A stretch of 11,988 nt of DNA from Candidatus Hermodarchaeota archaeon (GTDB taxonomy: Archaea > Asgardarchaeota > Hermodarchaeia > Hermodarchaeales > Hermodarchaeaceae). Below the pieces are notes generated by a model, which saw only the letters and a list, made by a program, of their open reading frames with translations, had not been told where the DNA came from and did not search any database. Positions within the stretch are counted from its first letter, which is position 1, and every line of letters begins with the position of its first letter. Below are positions 1 through 6,751 of the stretch, one piece after another. The translations under genes were made by a program, and so were the position numbers. The stretch spans positions 1-11,988 of the forward strand of contig JAEOSV010000076.1 of NCBI GenBank assembly GCA_016840185.1, written 5' to 3'.

Positions 1-631
1 AGACGTATTTGACTTTTCCTGAAAGCTTGTCTTCCCATCGAGCAACCCAGAGACCATCAGATTGCCAGATACGTCCACCCCAATTACCCTCGGGTGTGGG
101 GGCGTCGGGACTCAGATTGAGAGTGATATCCTTTTGAAGAGGTCCCGGTTTCCATCGTCCACGTAAAGGATGTTTACCACGCCCCATGAAAATGCAGCTT
201 GGTTCAGCGGTCCAATTCGCGATTTCAACTTGCTCATCATCGATGGCCGCATATCCGTATTGTTCACGAAGGGCTTCACGAATTGTTTTCCGCTCTGCGG
301 CAAGGGCTTTGCGTTCTTCTTTTGTCAGAGCTTCTTTTTCTGCTTGTTCACGTTCTCGACGTGCAATGCCGTCCCGAAAGAAATGGTCCAAGTCAACTTC
401 TTTAGGCTTCAGAACCGGTTTGATGCCCAAAGCTTTGGTGAAGTCCTTCAAGAAATTCCGAACAAAAACTTGGTCCTCCCAGTAACCAAGATGGCGTTTC
501 GTAACAAACGCCATAGCCATTTGTTCCTGTTGGGCATCAAGTTCAACCTCTTCACCACGAATGGTCAGCACCATACCCGTGGGAGCAGGAAGTTCAGTGA
601 CCCGAATGCCGTTGTGAACCAGCTGTTTCAT
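1..631 (-). CDS. DNA topoisomerase IB, eukaryote-like, N-terminal part (runs off the left edge)
   Basis: This is a type IB topoisomerase, which relaxes supercoils by nicking one strand through a 3'-phosphotyrosyl link. Only about 210 N-terminal residues lie in the window, and the frame is open to base 1. I recognise it by collinear similarity to the core of eukaryotic Top1: LVHNG near residue 4, VFVRNFLKDF around 55-64 (human IFRKNFFKDW), a charged linker around 91-120, EQYGY at 123-127, IANW at 137-140, FMGRGKHPLRG at 148-158 (human FRGRGNHPKMG), a DIT-LN-S-DAP stretch at 168-178, and LWVARWED--SGKVKYV at 194-210. The charged N-terminal domain of eukaryotic Top1 is absent, as is usual for archaeal forms. 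The ATG at 631 is the first Met in the frame and matches where the conserved core begins. The catalytic Arg/Lys/His/Tyr residues would lie beyond the window. Such enzymes are known from Thaumarchaeota and some Asgard and related archaea. Confidence 0.9.
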   Translation of the reverse strand, partial: MKQLVHNGIRVTELPAPTGMVLTIRGEEVELDAQQEQMAMAFVTKRHLGYWEDQVFVRNFLKDFTKALGIKPVLKPKEVDLDHFFRDGIARREREQAEKEALTKEERKALAAERKTIREALREQYGYAAIDDEQVEIANWTAEPSCIFMGRGKHPLRGRWKPGPLQKDITLNLSPDAPTPEGNWGGRIWQSDGLWVARWEDKLSGKVKYV

Positions 632-804
632 GAAATATTGGCCTCGATATCTCGTTTCTGCGCCTTCAATACAATTTGAGATTTTAAGCGTTTGGGGGAT
701 ACAACCAACCCAATGTAATAACGCTATTTGGTTCAGTATTCGCCAATTTGATAGCTTATCCACTCTTTTTTGGTGTTTTGAGCACGTAATTGATGTCGAG
801 AGTG

Positions 805-1221
805 TTATTCAGCCCCTTCCGGGACTTCAATGAAGTATTGTTCAACAAAACTGAAGATCGCGTTCCCAAGGAGGCAACCAGCTAAACCGAGTAATCCTCC
901 AATGAGTACGATGATCGCAGCAAGAGCCGCGCCTAAACCTTCCAATCCTGCGATAGCTCCGAAAAGGTCTAAGACAGCAATTCCTCCAAAGGCAAGATGA
1001 ATTCCCACGAGTATCCCCCAGGCAGTCAGACCGCCAAGGAACCCCACAAGTGCCGCACGGGAGTATCGCCGGACAAAGAACCCCGTAATTGCGGCTGCGA
1101 GAATCGCACCAGGCCAGCTAATCAGATAGAGAAGGATGACTGTGAGGACCAAGGTGAGAAGATAGGTTTTGAGAATATTTTGTTGCGCAAAGGCTTCGTA
1201 GATTCGTTGTGCTGTTGTCAT
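805..1221 (-). CDS. Small polytopic membrane protein, unknown function
   Basis: This protein has 138 residues and I do not recognise its family. After a short polar N-terminus it is almost entirely hydrophobic, with probable membrane segments near residues 16-35, 38-50, 56-78, 83-97 and 100-122. It has a positively charged FVRRYSR loop near 49-55 and an acidic C-terminus ending PEGAE. The charge pattern suggests a basic loop on the cytoplasmic side. The ATG at 1221 is chosen because a strong Shine-Dalgarno site, GGGGTGAT on the minus strand at 1234-1227, lies 5 nt upstream. That site overlaps the stop codon of the upstream acylase gene, so the two are almost certainly translated from one message. 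This suggests a membrane partner for the anchored acylase, but that is inference from position alone. Confidence 0.75.
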   Translation of the reverse strand: MTTAQRIYEAFAQQNILKTYLLTLVLTVILLYLISWPGAILAAAITGFFVRRYSRAALVGFLGGLTAWGILVGIHLAFGGIAVLDLFGAIAGLEGLGAALAAIIVLIGGLLGLAGCLLGNAIFSFVEQYFIEVPEGAE

Positions 1222-1226
1222 TTTGT

Positions 1227-1234
1227 ATCACCCC
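1227..1234 (-). promoter_or_regulatory. Shine-Dalgarno site overlapping the acylase stop codon
   Basis: The minus strand reads GGGGTGAT, complementary to the archaeal 16S 3' end (AUCACCUCC type). It includes the TGA stop of the penicillin acylase gene and lies 5 nt before the ATG of the membrane-protein gene. This arrangement is typical of termination-reinitiation coupling and fixes the start of the downstream gene. Confidence 0.75.
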
Positions 1235-3783
1235 GTTAGTATTAGGATTGATTCTATTCGATAAGGAGACAGAAGGAGATCATCGATGTCAAAGTAGAGA
1301 TAGTCGAGATGGTAGTCACCGATTAGAAAAAGCTGGAAGAGTTGATCGCTGTAATGACGTGAGAGGGGGTTTCCATTTTGACCACCTGGAATGACGCTTA
1401 ATGCGTGCAGGGGGTCATTGAGATTGACAATAAGTCGTTCACTTGCTCCACCAGTTGAGGCGCCTTGTTCACGTGCCCACATATTTCCCCCGGAGGGACT
1501 TACCGTTACGGCACTTCCATCAGCAGGTAGAGGACCATGGCCGAGTGCGCCACCTACCATATGGGTGTAGACGATGAAGTGGAACTTATCCCAAGTCCAT
1601 TGGCTGACATCTGTTCCTTCTTCTTCGGTTAACTGGGTCATGGCCGCTTGGAATGAGCGGACTATGATATCGTCGCGAGTTTCTGTTGTAGCGGTTGTGG
1701 TATCATTAAACCAGAGAGAATTCGGGTTAAATCGTGTGAGATTTTCGAGTATTACAGGGGATGGCCAAAGCAAGCCTCCACGGTTACTTGGATATTCATC
1801 TCCGAAAACGTCTTCCCAATAGAAATTCAACCACGCACGCCAAATGGTTGGTGCTGACCATTCTTTGAGCATTGTATAATTCCAAGTGCGTAGTTGGTCA
1901 ACAGCGGCAGATAACACTGGATCACTCGTTATTGAAGAGGAAGCATTATCAAACGCATCGATTAGATACGGTACGAAGGCTTCAGCGGCGGTAGATAAAA
2001 CGTCATTTTGGATGCGTTTCATATCATCAACGGTGATACTATCATCATTCTCGAGCATTTGGATAATGCGTCGTGCACGGTATCCTGGAGCATACCCCTG
2101 ATGAATATAGTGGGGATAGGCGGTTGGTCCCTGCATTGCTGCTAATTGGTTGGCACTCACTACCCACCCGCGATCAGGATTAAGGGATAGGGGCAAATCA
2201 TTAAAGTCGACAAAACCGATCCATTCACCTTCTCCTGCTGAACCGTTGTGTGGGAGCCCCCCATACCATTCAGCTCGGATGGGCCAATGACCAGTTGGAC
2301 GAATTGCGATGTTGCCGTAAATATCTGCAAAGACTGTGTTTTGCGAGATAGTCCACCAGAATTTCGCTCCTTCTATGAATTCGGTGTAATTTCGTGCCAT
2401 GGTCATTTTATCAAGGGCAATCAGTTCGTAACTAGGTTCAGCACCGGTCCACCGTTGAGCGATGACATAATCATTGTAACTAGTTCCGACGTCAGACATG
2501 ACTGGCCCATGAACACTTCGTCTAATCGTATGATGGTATGGTGCTTCACCTTTTACGGGGATAACGGTGGTTTCTTCTTCAAAGGTTTGCCAAGCCCCAT
2601 CATACCAGTACTCATTCGGATTTCCAGGGTTTATTGTGTAATAGTACCAGTCGATAACATCGGCAGCAACATTAGTGAACCCCCAAGCTACATACTCGGT
2701 GTGTCCCGCAATGATGAGCGGAACCCCGGGCGGTACGAACCCATAGATATTCCGACCTGTATCTGCGGCCACAAGATGTGCTTGGTACCAAATCGATGGC
2801 ACGTCACGAGAAAGGTGCATGTCATTACAAAGAATTGGTTTCCCTGTTGCAGATTTGGTACTATTGACCGCCCAATTATTTGAGCCGATAAAGTCCCCTT
2901 GCCATCGTGACAGAATGTTTTCTGGGTCGGGTATGTTGTCGGTCCAAGAAAGGACGTTGTTGATTGAATTCTGTAACGATTCCGGGATGTTGTCAGTATT
3001 GATACTCGATGAGGGGGGTGGAATATAGGAAACACCATATTCAGGAACAACGGGAGTCTGGAGAGGGGGATTCAGGGGGAAAAGTTCCCATGCTGAATCA
3101 TTACCCAACTCTGCAATCGTGTTGGCAAAGCGGAGATCGGAATCGGTCCAAGAGAGACCATAATCAAGAATCCTACCAACTGAGATGGAGTCTAAAAGAG
3201 TCCATGGGTGAGGACGATAGTTTAGGAGCTTGAATTCAAGAGGAAGATTTGGTCCAATATTTGCGATGTAAAAGTTTACACCATTAGCAAATGCGGAGAG
3301 ACTCTCCCGTAGGGTGATATTGTAGGTATCTTGTTGGGAGAAAATTTGATCAATAGTTTGTTGTGCGGCCCTTTCCATACCCAAACTCCGCAGAAACCGA
3401 TCTGCAGAGAGGTAATTTGGACCAAGAATTTCAGCGAGTTGACCACGAGCCTGTCGACGTGTGATATCCATTTGCCAAAGCCGATCTTGTGCTTGGACAT
3501 ATCCGAACGCGAAGTACAAATCGGGTTCGTTAGCTGCATAGATATGGGGAACACCCCAGTTATCTCGAACAACCGTCACTGGTTCTGTAAGACCAGGAAT
3601 GTGAACTGATGAAAATGGGGGATGTTCAGCGTCTTGATATACTGTCCAGATACCTGTGAAGGGATCAATAAGCCCACCTAATGGCGGAATAATATCCAAC
3701 GGTACAACAAGAACAACTGACATGCTGATTACAAGCACGAGTGCGATGGCAAGTTTTCCGATTTTTTTACCGGGCAAAGCCAT
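1228..3783 (-). CDS. Penicillin acylase family protein (peptidase S45, Ntn hydrolase), membrane-anchored
   Basis: This is an amide hydrolase of the penicillin/cephalosporin/AHL acylase family, 851 residues, full length for the single-chain precursor. Residues 8-29 form one hydrophobic segment after KKIGK, a signal sequence or uncleaved anchor that places the enzyme outside the membrane. The A-chain region holds RDNWGVPHIYA (73-83) and GYVQAQDRLWQMD (94-106). The key site is IGSNNWAV: Ser301 is the expected nucleophile, freed as the new B-chain N-terminus by self-cleavage after Gly300. It is followed by PILCNDMHL (316-324). Further on are the AWGFT, HGPV, GWVVSANQ and YRARRI motifs, and near the C-terminus GGASERLIVNL and HYSDQLFQLF, all family hallmarks. 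The substrate cannot be told; in archaea it may be an acylated amino acid, peptide or lipid amide rather than penicillin. The ATG at 3783 follows a modest GGACGGA site. The gene heads a two-gene unit with the membrane protein downstream. Confidence 0.93.
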   Translation of the reverse strand: MALPGKKIGKLAIALVLVISMSVVLVVPLDIIPPLGGLIDPFTGIWTVYQDAEHPPFSSVHIPGLTEPVTVVRDNWGVPHIYAANEPDLYFAFGYVQAQDRLWQMDITRRQARGQLAEILGPNYLSADRFLRSLGMERAAQQTIDQIFSQQDTYNITLRESLSAFANGVNFYIANIGPNLPLEFKLLNYRPHPWTLLDSISVGRILDYGLSWTDSDLRFANTIAELGNDSAWELFPLNPPLQTPVVPEYGVSYIPPPSSSINTDNIPESLQNSINNVLSWTDNIPDPENILSRWQGDFIGSNNWAVNSTKSATGKPILCNDMHLSRDVPSIWYQAHLVAADTGRNIYGFVPPGVPLIIAGHTEYVAWGFTNVAADVIDWYYYTINPGNPNEYWYDGAWQTFEEETTVIPVKGEAPYHHTIRRSVHGPVMSDVGTSYNDYVIAQRWTGAEPSYELIALDKMTMARNYTEFIEGAKFWWTISQNTVFADIYGNIAIRPTGHWPIRAEWYGGLPHNGSAGEGEWIGFVDFNDLPLSLNPDRGWVVSANQLAAMQGPTAYPHYIHQGYAPGYRARRIIQMLENDDSITVDDMKRIQNDVLSTAAEAFVPYLIDAFDNASSSITSDPVLSAAVDQLRTWNYTMLKEWSAPTIWRAWLNFYWEDVFGDEYPSNRGGLLWPSPVILENLTRFNPNSLWFNDTTTATTETRDDIIVRSFQAAMTQLTEEEGTDVSQWTWDKFHFIVYTHMVGGALGHGPLPADGSAVTVSPSGGNMWAREQGASTGGASERLIVNLNDPLHALSVIPGGQNGNPLSRHYSDQLFQLFLIGDYHLDYLYFDIDDLLLSPYRIESILILTG

Positions 3784-3870
3784 ACTAATCCGTCCTGTGA
3801 ATAACCTTATTATGAGTACTTCTTCCTAAAAGCAGTTAAGTTTCGTACAACTCTTTACTTCCTGGATGCA
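3784..3870. promoter_or_regulatory. Divergent promoter region, acylase (-) and methyltransferase (+)
   Basis: These 87 bp separate two divergent starts and so must hold both promoters. AT-rich candidates for box A are TTAAGTTT at 3836-3843 (for the plus gene, about 30 bp before its ATG) and CATAATAAGG on the minus strand near 3808-3817. Neither is a strong consensus match, so I do not assign them firmly. Confidence 0.4.
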
Positions 3871-4548
3871 ATGTGGTTACTAATCTTGCCCTTGGCTTTC
3901 ATTTGCATTATTCTTGTTGTTCTAGGTTTTATCATAGCGACTGAGGGACGGTACTTCGGCAAGGGATTAATTCGATGGGGATATGACCGCCGATCTGTTT
4001 CGTTTGAGGTGCGAGATGATTGGGAGCTTTGGGAACATCTCATTAAACGTCTTCAAATTAGTTCTAAGGAGGAGCTCCTAGACCTGGGAACCCAAACAGG
4101 TCACTTACCCCGGCTTGTTGCCCGACAGCGGGGATTCAAAGGTCACATTGTGGGCATTGACTGGTCAGAAGAGATGATTCAAGAAGCCACACGTCAGTCA
4201 CGATTAGAGGGAACCCAGTCAAGAGTCCAGTTTCTTTGCCGAGATGTACAAAATCCCCTACCCTTTGAGAACAACATGTTTTCACTCGTCACCGTGGTCA
4301 CGGGTTTATTAAACGGTCTGAAATCTCCCGGAGTATTATTCCAAGAAATCCGTCGCGTCCTTACACCACTAGGTCGTGTTGCTTTCCGGTTTACTACACA
4401 ACCATTACGTTACACACCCATTCGGAAAGCAGACTGGTTTGTTTCACGATTAAAACCACTTGGGTTTACTCACCTAGATACAATTAGATGGACTCCGACA
4501 CATGAAATCATCGTGTTTCAATTACAGCAAGGGGAGAGTAGTGAATAG
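3871..4548 (+). CDS. SAM-dependent methyltransferase, class I, with N-terminal membrane anchor
   Basis: Methyltransferase of 225 residues; acceptor unknown. Residues 2-23 form a single hydrophobic segment (WLLILPLAFICIILVVLGFI), so the catalytic domain is tethered to the membrane, probably on the cytoplasmic face. The Rossmann fold is visible. Motif I is LLDLGTQTGHL near residues 70-80, motif II ends in the acidic VGIDWSEEMI near 95-104, an adenine-site Asp is in CRDVQNPLPF near 127-136, and motif IV/V runs through FSLVTVVTGLLNGL and IRRVLTPLGRVAF. It resembles the UbiE/COQ5 group of small-molecule and lipid methyltransferases. In motif I the usual central Gly of GxGxG is Gln (GTQTG), which is tolerated in many class I enzymes. 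The ATG at 3871 is the first in frame and starts the anchor. It is transcribed divergently from the acylase. Confidence 0.82.
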   Translation: MWLLILPLAFICIILVVLGFIIATEGRYFGKGLIRWGYDRRSVSFEVRDDWELWEHLIKRLQISSKEELLDLGTQTGHLPRLVARQRGFKGHIVGIDWSEEMIQEATRQSRLEGTQSRVQFLCRDVQNPLPFENNMFSLVTVVTGLLNGLKSPGVLFQEIRRVLTPLGRVAFRFTTQPLRYTPIRKADWFVSRLKPLGFTHLDTIRWTPTHEIIVFQLQQGESSE

Positions 4549-4584
4549 GCTTTCAATTCGGTTGAGCAACTAAACAAGGGGTAC

Positions 4585-4594
4585 TTTTTTATAT
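4585..4594 (+). promoter_or_regulatory. TATA box (box A) of the DUF134/NifX/ATPase operon
   Basis: TTTTTTATAT is centred near 4590. A transcription start about 26 bp downstream would fall at about 4616-4618, on the GTG start of the DUF134 gene, so the message is probably leaderless. No Shine-Dalgarno site precedes that GTG, which agrees. Confidence 0.65.
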
Positions 4595-4599
4595 GGTTT

Positions 4600-4613
4600 T
4601 GAATATATATTCA
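4600..4613. promoter_or_regulatory. 14-bp perfect palindrome, candidate operator of the operon
   Basis: TGAATATATATTCA is a perfect inverted repeat lying between the TATA box and the inferred transcription start. A protein bound here would block initiation. The first gene of the operon is itself a DNA-binding protein, so autorepression is a simple reading. An AT-rich palindrome of this length can also occur by chance, which lowers the certainty. Confidence 0.45.
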
Positions 4614-4617
4614 TAAC

Positions 4618-5055
4618 GTGCCAAGACCTCATAAGCGCAGATTTGTCCGCGCAGAACCCAATGTAAGCTACTACAAGCCACGAGGAATCCCCATCGGTAC
4701 GATTTCCGAGGTTGTTCTTAGCGTCGACGAGTATGAAGCTCTTCGCGTCAAGGATCATCTGGGACTTCCCCAAAAGGACGCAGCGCAACAATTGAAGGTT
4801 TCACAACCCACCCTTCATCGAATTTTGAAGTCAGCTCATTCTAAGGTTGCAGATGTCTTAGTGAATGGGAAAGCCCTTCGAATTGAAGGAGGGCCGTTTG
4901 AACTTCCGACGATGCGGTGGTTCCGCTGCTTTACTTGTCAAAGCCAATGGAGTGAGCCCTTTGGAACGGGTAGACCAGAGAATTGCCCACGTTGTGACAG
5001 CCATTATCTGCGTCGATTGGCACCATCAGAAGTTGATGAACAAGGAGATGTATGA
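4618..5055 (+). CDS. DUF134 (UPF0251) helix-turn-helix regulator with C-terminal zinc ribbon
   Basis: Probable transcription regulator, 145 residues. It opens MPRPHKRRF, the usual basic start of DUF134. The sigma-region-4-like HTH follows: LSVDEYEALRVKDHLGL at 34-50, then QKDAAQQLKVSQPTLHRIL at 52-70 as the helix-turn-helix, then VADVLVNGKALRIEGG at 77-92, a DUF134 hallmark. Residues 104-126 add a zinc ribbon with paired cysteines C104/C107 and C123/C126, which could sense or need metal. The GTG at 4618 is chosen because the family motif starts there and the TATA box lies about 26 bp upstream. The stop overlaps the ATG of the NifX-like gene (ATGA), so the two are translationally coupled. It is first in a five-gene plus-strand run and probably regulates it through the palindrome at 4600. 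Confidence 0.88.
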   Translation: MPRPHKRRFVRAEPNVSYYKPRGIPIGTISEVVLSVDEYEALRVKDHLGLPQKDAAQQLKVSQPTLHRILKSAHSKVADVLVNGKALRIEGGPFELPTMRWFRCFTCQSQWSEPFGTGRPENCPRCDSHYLRRLAPSEVDEQGDV

Positions 5056-5459
5056 AAACGAAAATTTGTGTAACTGCCCAGGGTCCAACTCTCGAGGCCC
5101 CTGTTGACGACCGGTTTGGGAGATGTGCCAACTTCATTTTTGTTGATCCAGATACGTTGAAGTTTGAGACTGCACCTAACCCGGGAGCGATGGCAAGTGG
5201 CGGAGCGGGTATTCAAGCCGCTCAGTTCATAGTCGATAACAAGGCAGAGCTTGTCTTGACTGGTCATGTTGGCCCAAATGCCTATGACGCGTTAAATGCC
5301 GGAGGCGTAGAAGTCTACGTAGGAATTTCCGGAACCGTAAGGGAAGCAATTAATCAATTCCAAAGCAACAAGCTGACGAAAGTATCATCACCCACAGCTC
5401 CAGCTCATACCGGAACCGGGCGAGGGCGCGGTCGCGGCGGTGGGCGTGGAGGCTGGTGA
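5052..5459 (+). CDS. NifX/NifB-type (orange-protein-like) cofactor-binding protein with RG-rich tail
   Basis: Member of the dinitrogenase iron-molybdenum cofactor biosynthesis family (PF02579), which also holds MTH1175 and the Mo-Cu orange protein of Desulfovibrio. These small ribonuclease-H-like domains carry or assemble metal-sulfur clusters. Of 135 residues, about 1-112 form the domain. The hallmark is DDRFGRCANF at 19-28, followed by GGAGIQAAQFIVDNKAELVL, GHVGPNAYDAL and AGGVEVYVG. Residues from about 118 form a low-complexity tail, TGTGRGRGRGGGRGGW. Cys6 and Cys25 are the only cysteines. The start overlaps the regulator's stop by 4 bp. No nif structural genes are in the window, so a nitrogenase role is not implied; the neighbours point to an ORP-like system. 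Confidence 0.9.
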   Translation: MKTKICVTAQGPTLEAPVDDRFGRCANFIFVDPDTLKFETAPNPGAMASGGAGIQAAQFIVDNKAELVLTGHVGPNAYDALNAGGVEVYVGISGTVREAINQFQSNKLTKVSSPTAPAHTGTGRGRGRGGGRGGW

Positions 5460-5489
5460 AGCCCAGTATTCACAGTTGGAGTAGATTCT

Positions 5490-5864
5490 GTGGCTGAACG
5501 CATAGTAGTTCCGGTTTTAGACGAATCCGGGGAAGCTAGCCAACTATCACCACATTTTGGGCGTGCTCCCTTTTTCGCAGTCGCAGAGATGGCTGCGACA
5601 GGAGAGCTTCAGAGTTTGCGGTTTGAACCAAATAGTAGTGAGCATTTTGGTGGACAAGGACGCCCTCCAGATTTATTGCTTCGACTTGAACCAAACGTCA
5701 TCATCACCTTTGGTATGGGTCCACGGGCCATGCGCCGATTTGAAGCTGCAGGTATTGCGGTAATGCAAGCACAATCTGAGACTTTACGAGACGTTCTAAG
5801 CGCCTTTGGCCGAAATGAACTCACTGAGCTCACCGAAGGATGTCGAGATGCCCGACATCAATAA
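5490..5864 (+). CDS. Second NifX/orange-protein-like cofactor-binding protein
   Basis: Second member of PF02579 in the operon, 124 residues and clearly diverged from its neighbour. The core motif is SPHFGRAPFFAV at 20-31, and a later part reads NVIITFGMGPRAMRRFEAAGIAV, parallel to LVLTGHVGPNAYDALNAGGVEV in the first copy. Cys118 is its only cysteine and there is no RG tail, so any cluster is held non-covalently or at an interface. The start is GTG 5490, with GGAG at 5478-5481 eight nt upstream. It lies 30 bp after the first copy and 38 bp before the ATPase gene, so it is probably in the same message. Two paralogues could form a heterodimer, or one may carry the cofactor while the other receives it; this is inference. 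Confidence 0.85.
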   Translation: MAERIVVPVLDESGEASQLSPHFGRAPFFAVAEMAATGELQSLRFEPNSSEHFGGQGRPPDLLLRLEPNVIITFGMGPRAMRRFEAAGIAVMQAQSETLRDVLSAFGRNELTELTEGCRDARHQ

Positions 5865-5890
5865 TAAGATTGGGATTTGAGCTCGAAGCT

Positions 5891-5895
5891 AGGTG
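5891..5895 (+). promoter_or_regulatory. Shine-Dalgarno site deciding a TTG start
   Basis: AGGTG lies 7 nt before TTG 5903, which opens KIAVASGKGGTGK, exactly where the P-loop ATPase fold begins. The in-frame ATG at 5840 would add 21 unrelated residues overlapping the previous gene and has no such site. Confidence 0.65.
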
Positions 5896-5902
5896 TGTAT
5901 GC

Positions 5903-6751
5903 TTGAAAATTGCAGTGGCTAGTGGAAAAGGTGGAACGGGTAAAACCTCTGTTGCGGTTAATCTAGCCCTGTCGCTTCCACAACCAGTTCAGATACTTGA
6001 TTGTGATGCAGATGAACCAAATGTCCACACCCTTCTTCCCCTTGACAAGGATCACGTTCATCCCGTTTTTGTAATGGTTCCTGAGTTTGACGAAAACAAA
6101 TGTACCAAATCAAAAAAATGTAGCACATTCTGTCCTACCCATGCTATTTTCGTTGGTGAAGGTGGTATCAAGTTCTTTCCCGAATTGTGTATTGGGTGTG
6201 GAGGATGCATTCTGAGTTGTCCGAGCCAAGCCATTACGGAGGGACAACGGCAGCTTGGAGTTTTTCATCAAGGAATCTCAGTTGATGGAGTAGAGGTGGT
6301 TTACGGTGAATTGGATGTGGGTGAACCCTTTGTGGTTCCTATCATAAAAGCCGTTAAAGAGCAGGCTAAGGATGCAACGGATTCTGTTGTAATCGTTGAT
6401 TGCCCTCCCGGCGTTTCTTGTCCCATGGTTGAATCTGTACATGGTACGGATTATTGTGTTTTGGTCACTGAACCGACTCCCTTTGGTTTGCATGATTTAC
6501 ATCTAGCTGTGGACACTATTCGACAACTAAATATTCCAATTGGAGTAGTCGTCAATCGCGCGGGAGTGGGTGATCAACAAGTGTATTCGTATTGTGCGGG
6601 CGAGCAGATTCCGATTTTGTTAGAAATTCCTCATAGCCGCCGAATTGCTGAACTCTTCTCTGAAGGCATCCCCTTTGTTCAACGCATGTCGGAATGGCAA
6701 CCAAGATTTTGTGAACTTTTCCGTAAGATTCAGGAGCTGAGTGGTCGATGA
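5903..6751 (+). CDS. MinD/Mrp-type P-loop ATPase with inserted ferredoxin domain, one cluster cysteine missing
   Basis: Cytoplasmic ATPase of the MinD/ParA/Mrp superfamily with an inserted ferredoxin module (the COG1149 type), 282 residues from TTG 5903. The deviant Walker A is SGKGGTGKT (7-15) with the signature Lys9; switch I is DCDADEPN (33-40) and Walker B is VVIVDCPPG. The insert holds two cysteine motifs. The second, C96-x2-C99-x2-C102-x3-C106-P, is complete. The first reads C67-T-K-S70-K-K-C73-x3-C77-P, with serine where the second cysteine should be. In classical 7Fe ferredoxins loss of this position gives a [3Fe-4S] cluster. It ends in an ATGA overlap with the next ATPase, so the pair is translationally coupled. 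ATPases of this type accompany NifX/orange proteins in anaerobes and may load or move metal clusters. An upstream ATG at 5840 would add 21 residues but is less likely. Confidence 0.9.
   Translation: MKIAVASGKGGTGKTSVAVNLALSLPQPVQILDCDADEPNVHTLLPLDKDHVHPVFVMVPEFDENKCTKSKKCSTFCPTHAIFVGEGGIKFFPELCIGCGGCILSCPSQAITEGQRQLGVFHQGISVDGVEVVYGELDVGEPFVVPIIKAVKEQAKDATDSVVIVDCPPGVSCPMVESVHGTDYCVLVTEPTPFGLHDLHLAVDTIRQLNIPIGVVVNRAGVGDQQVYSYCAGEQIPILLEIPHSRRIAELFSEGIPFVQRMSEWQPRFCELFRKIQELSGR

Noticed and set aside
170..679. Plus-strand open frame of about 170 codons
   Set aside because: It lies opposite the topoisomerase IB gene, whose homology is unmistakable. The product is a low-complexity Phe/Cys-rich shadow.
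2248..2883. Plus-strand open frame of about 210 codons
   Set aside because: Antisense to conserved acylase motifs; no family resemblance and no promoter or ribosome site.
5052..5864. Nitrogenase cofactor biosynthesis (NifX) as a literal function
   Set aside because: No nifH, nifD, nifK, nifE, nifN or nifB is in the window, and the partner genes fit orange-protein-like systems instead. Only the family fold is claimed.
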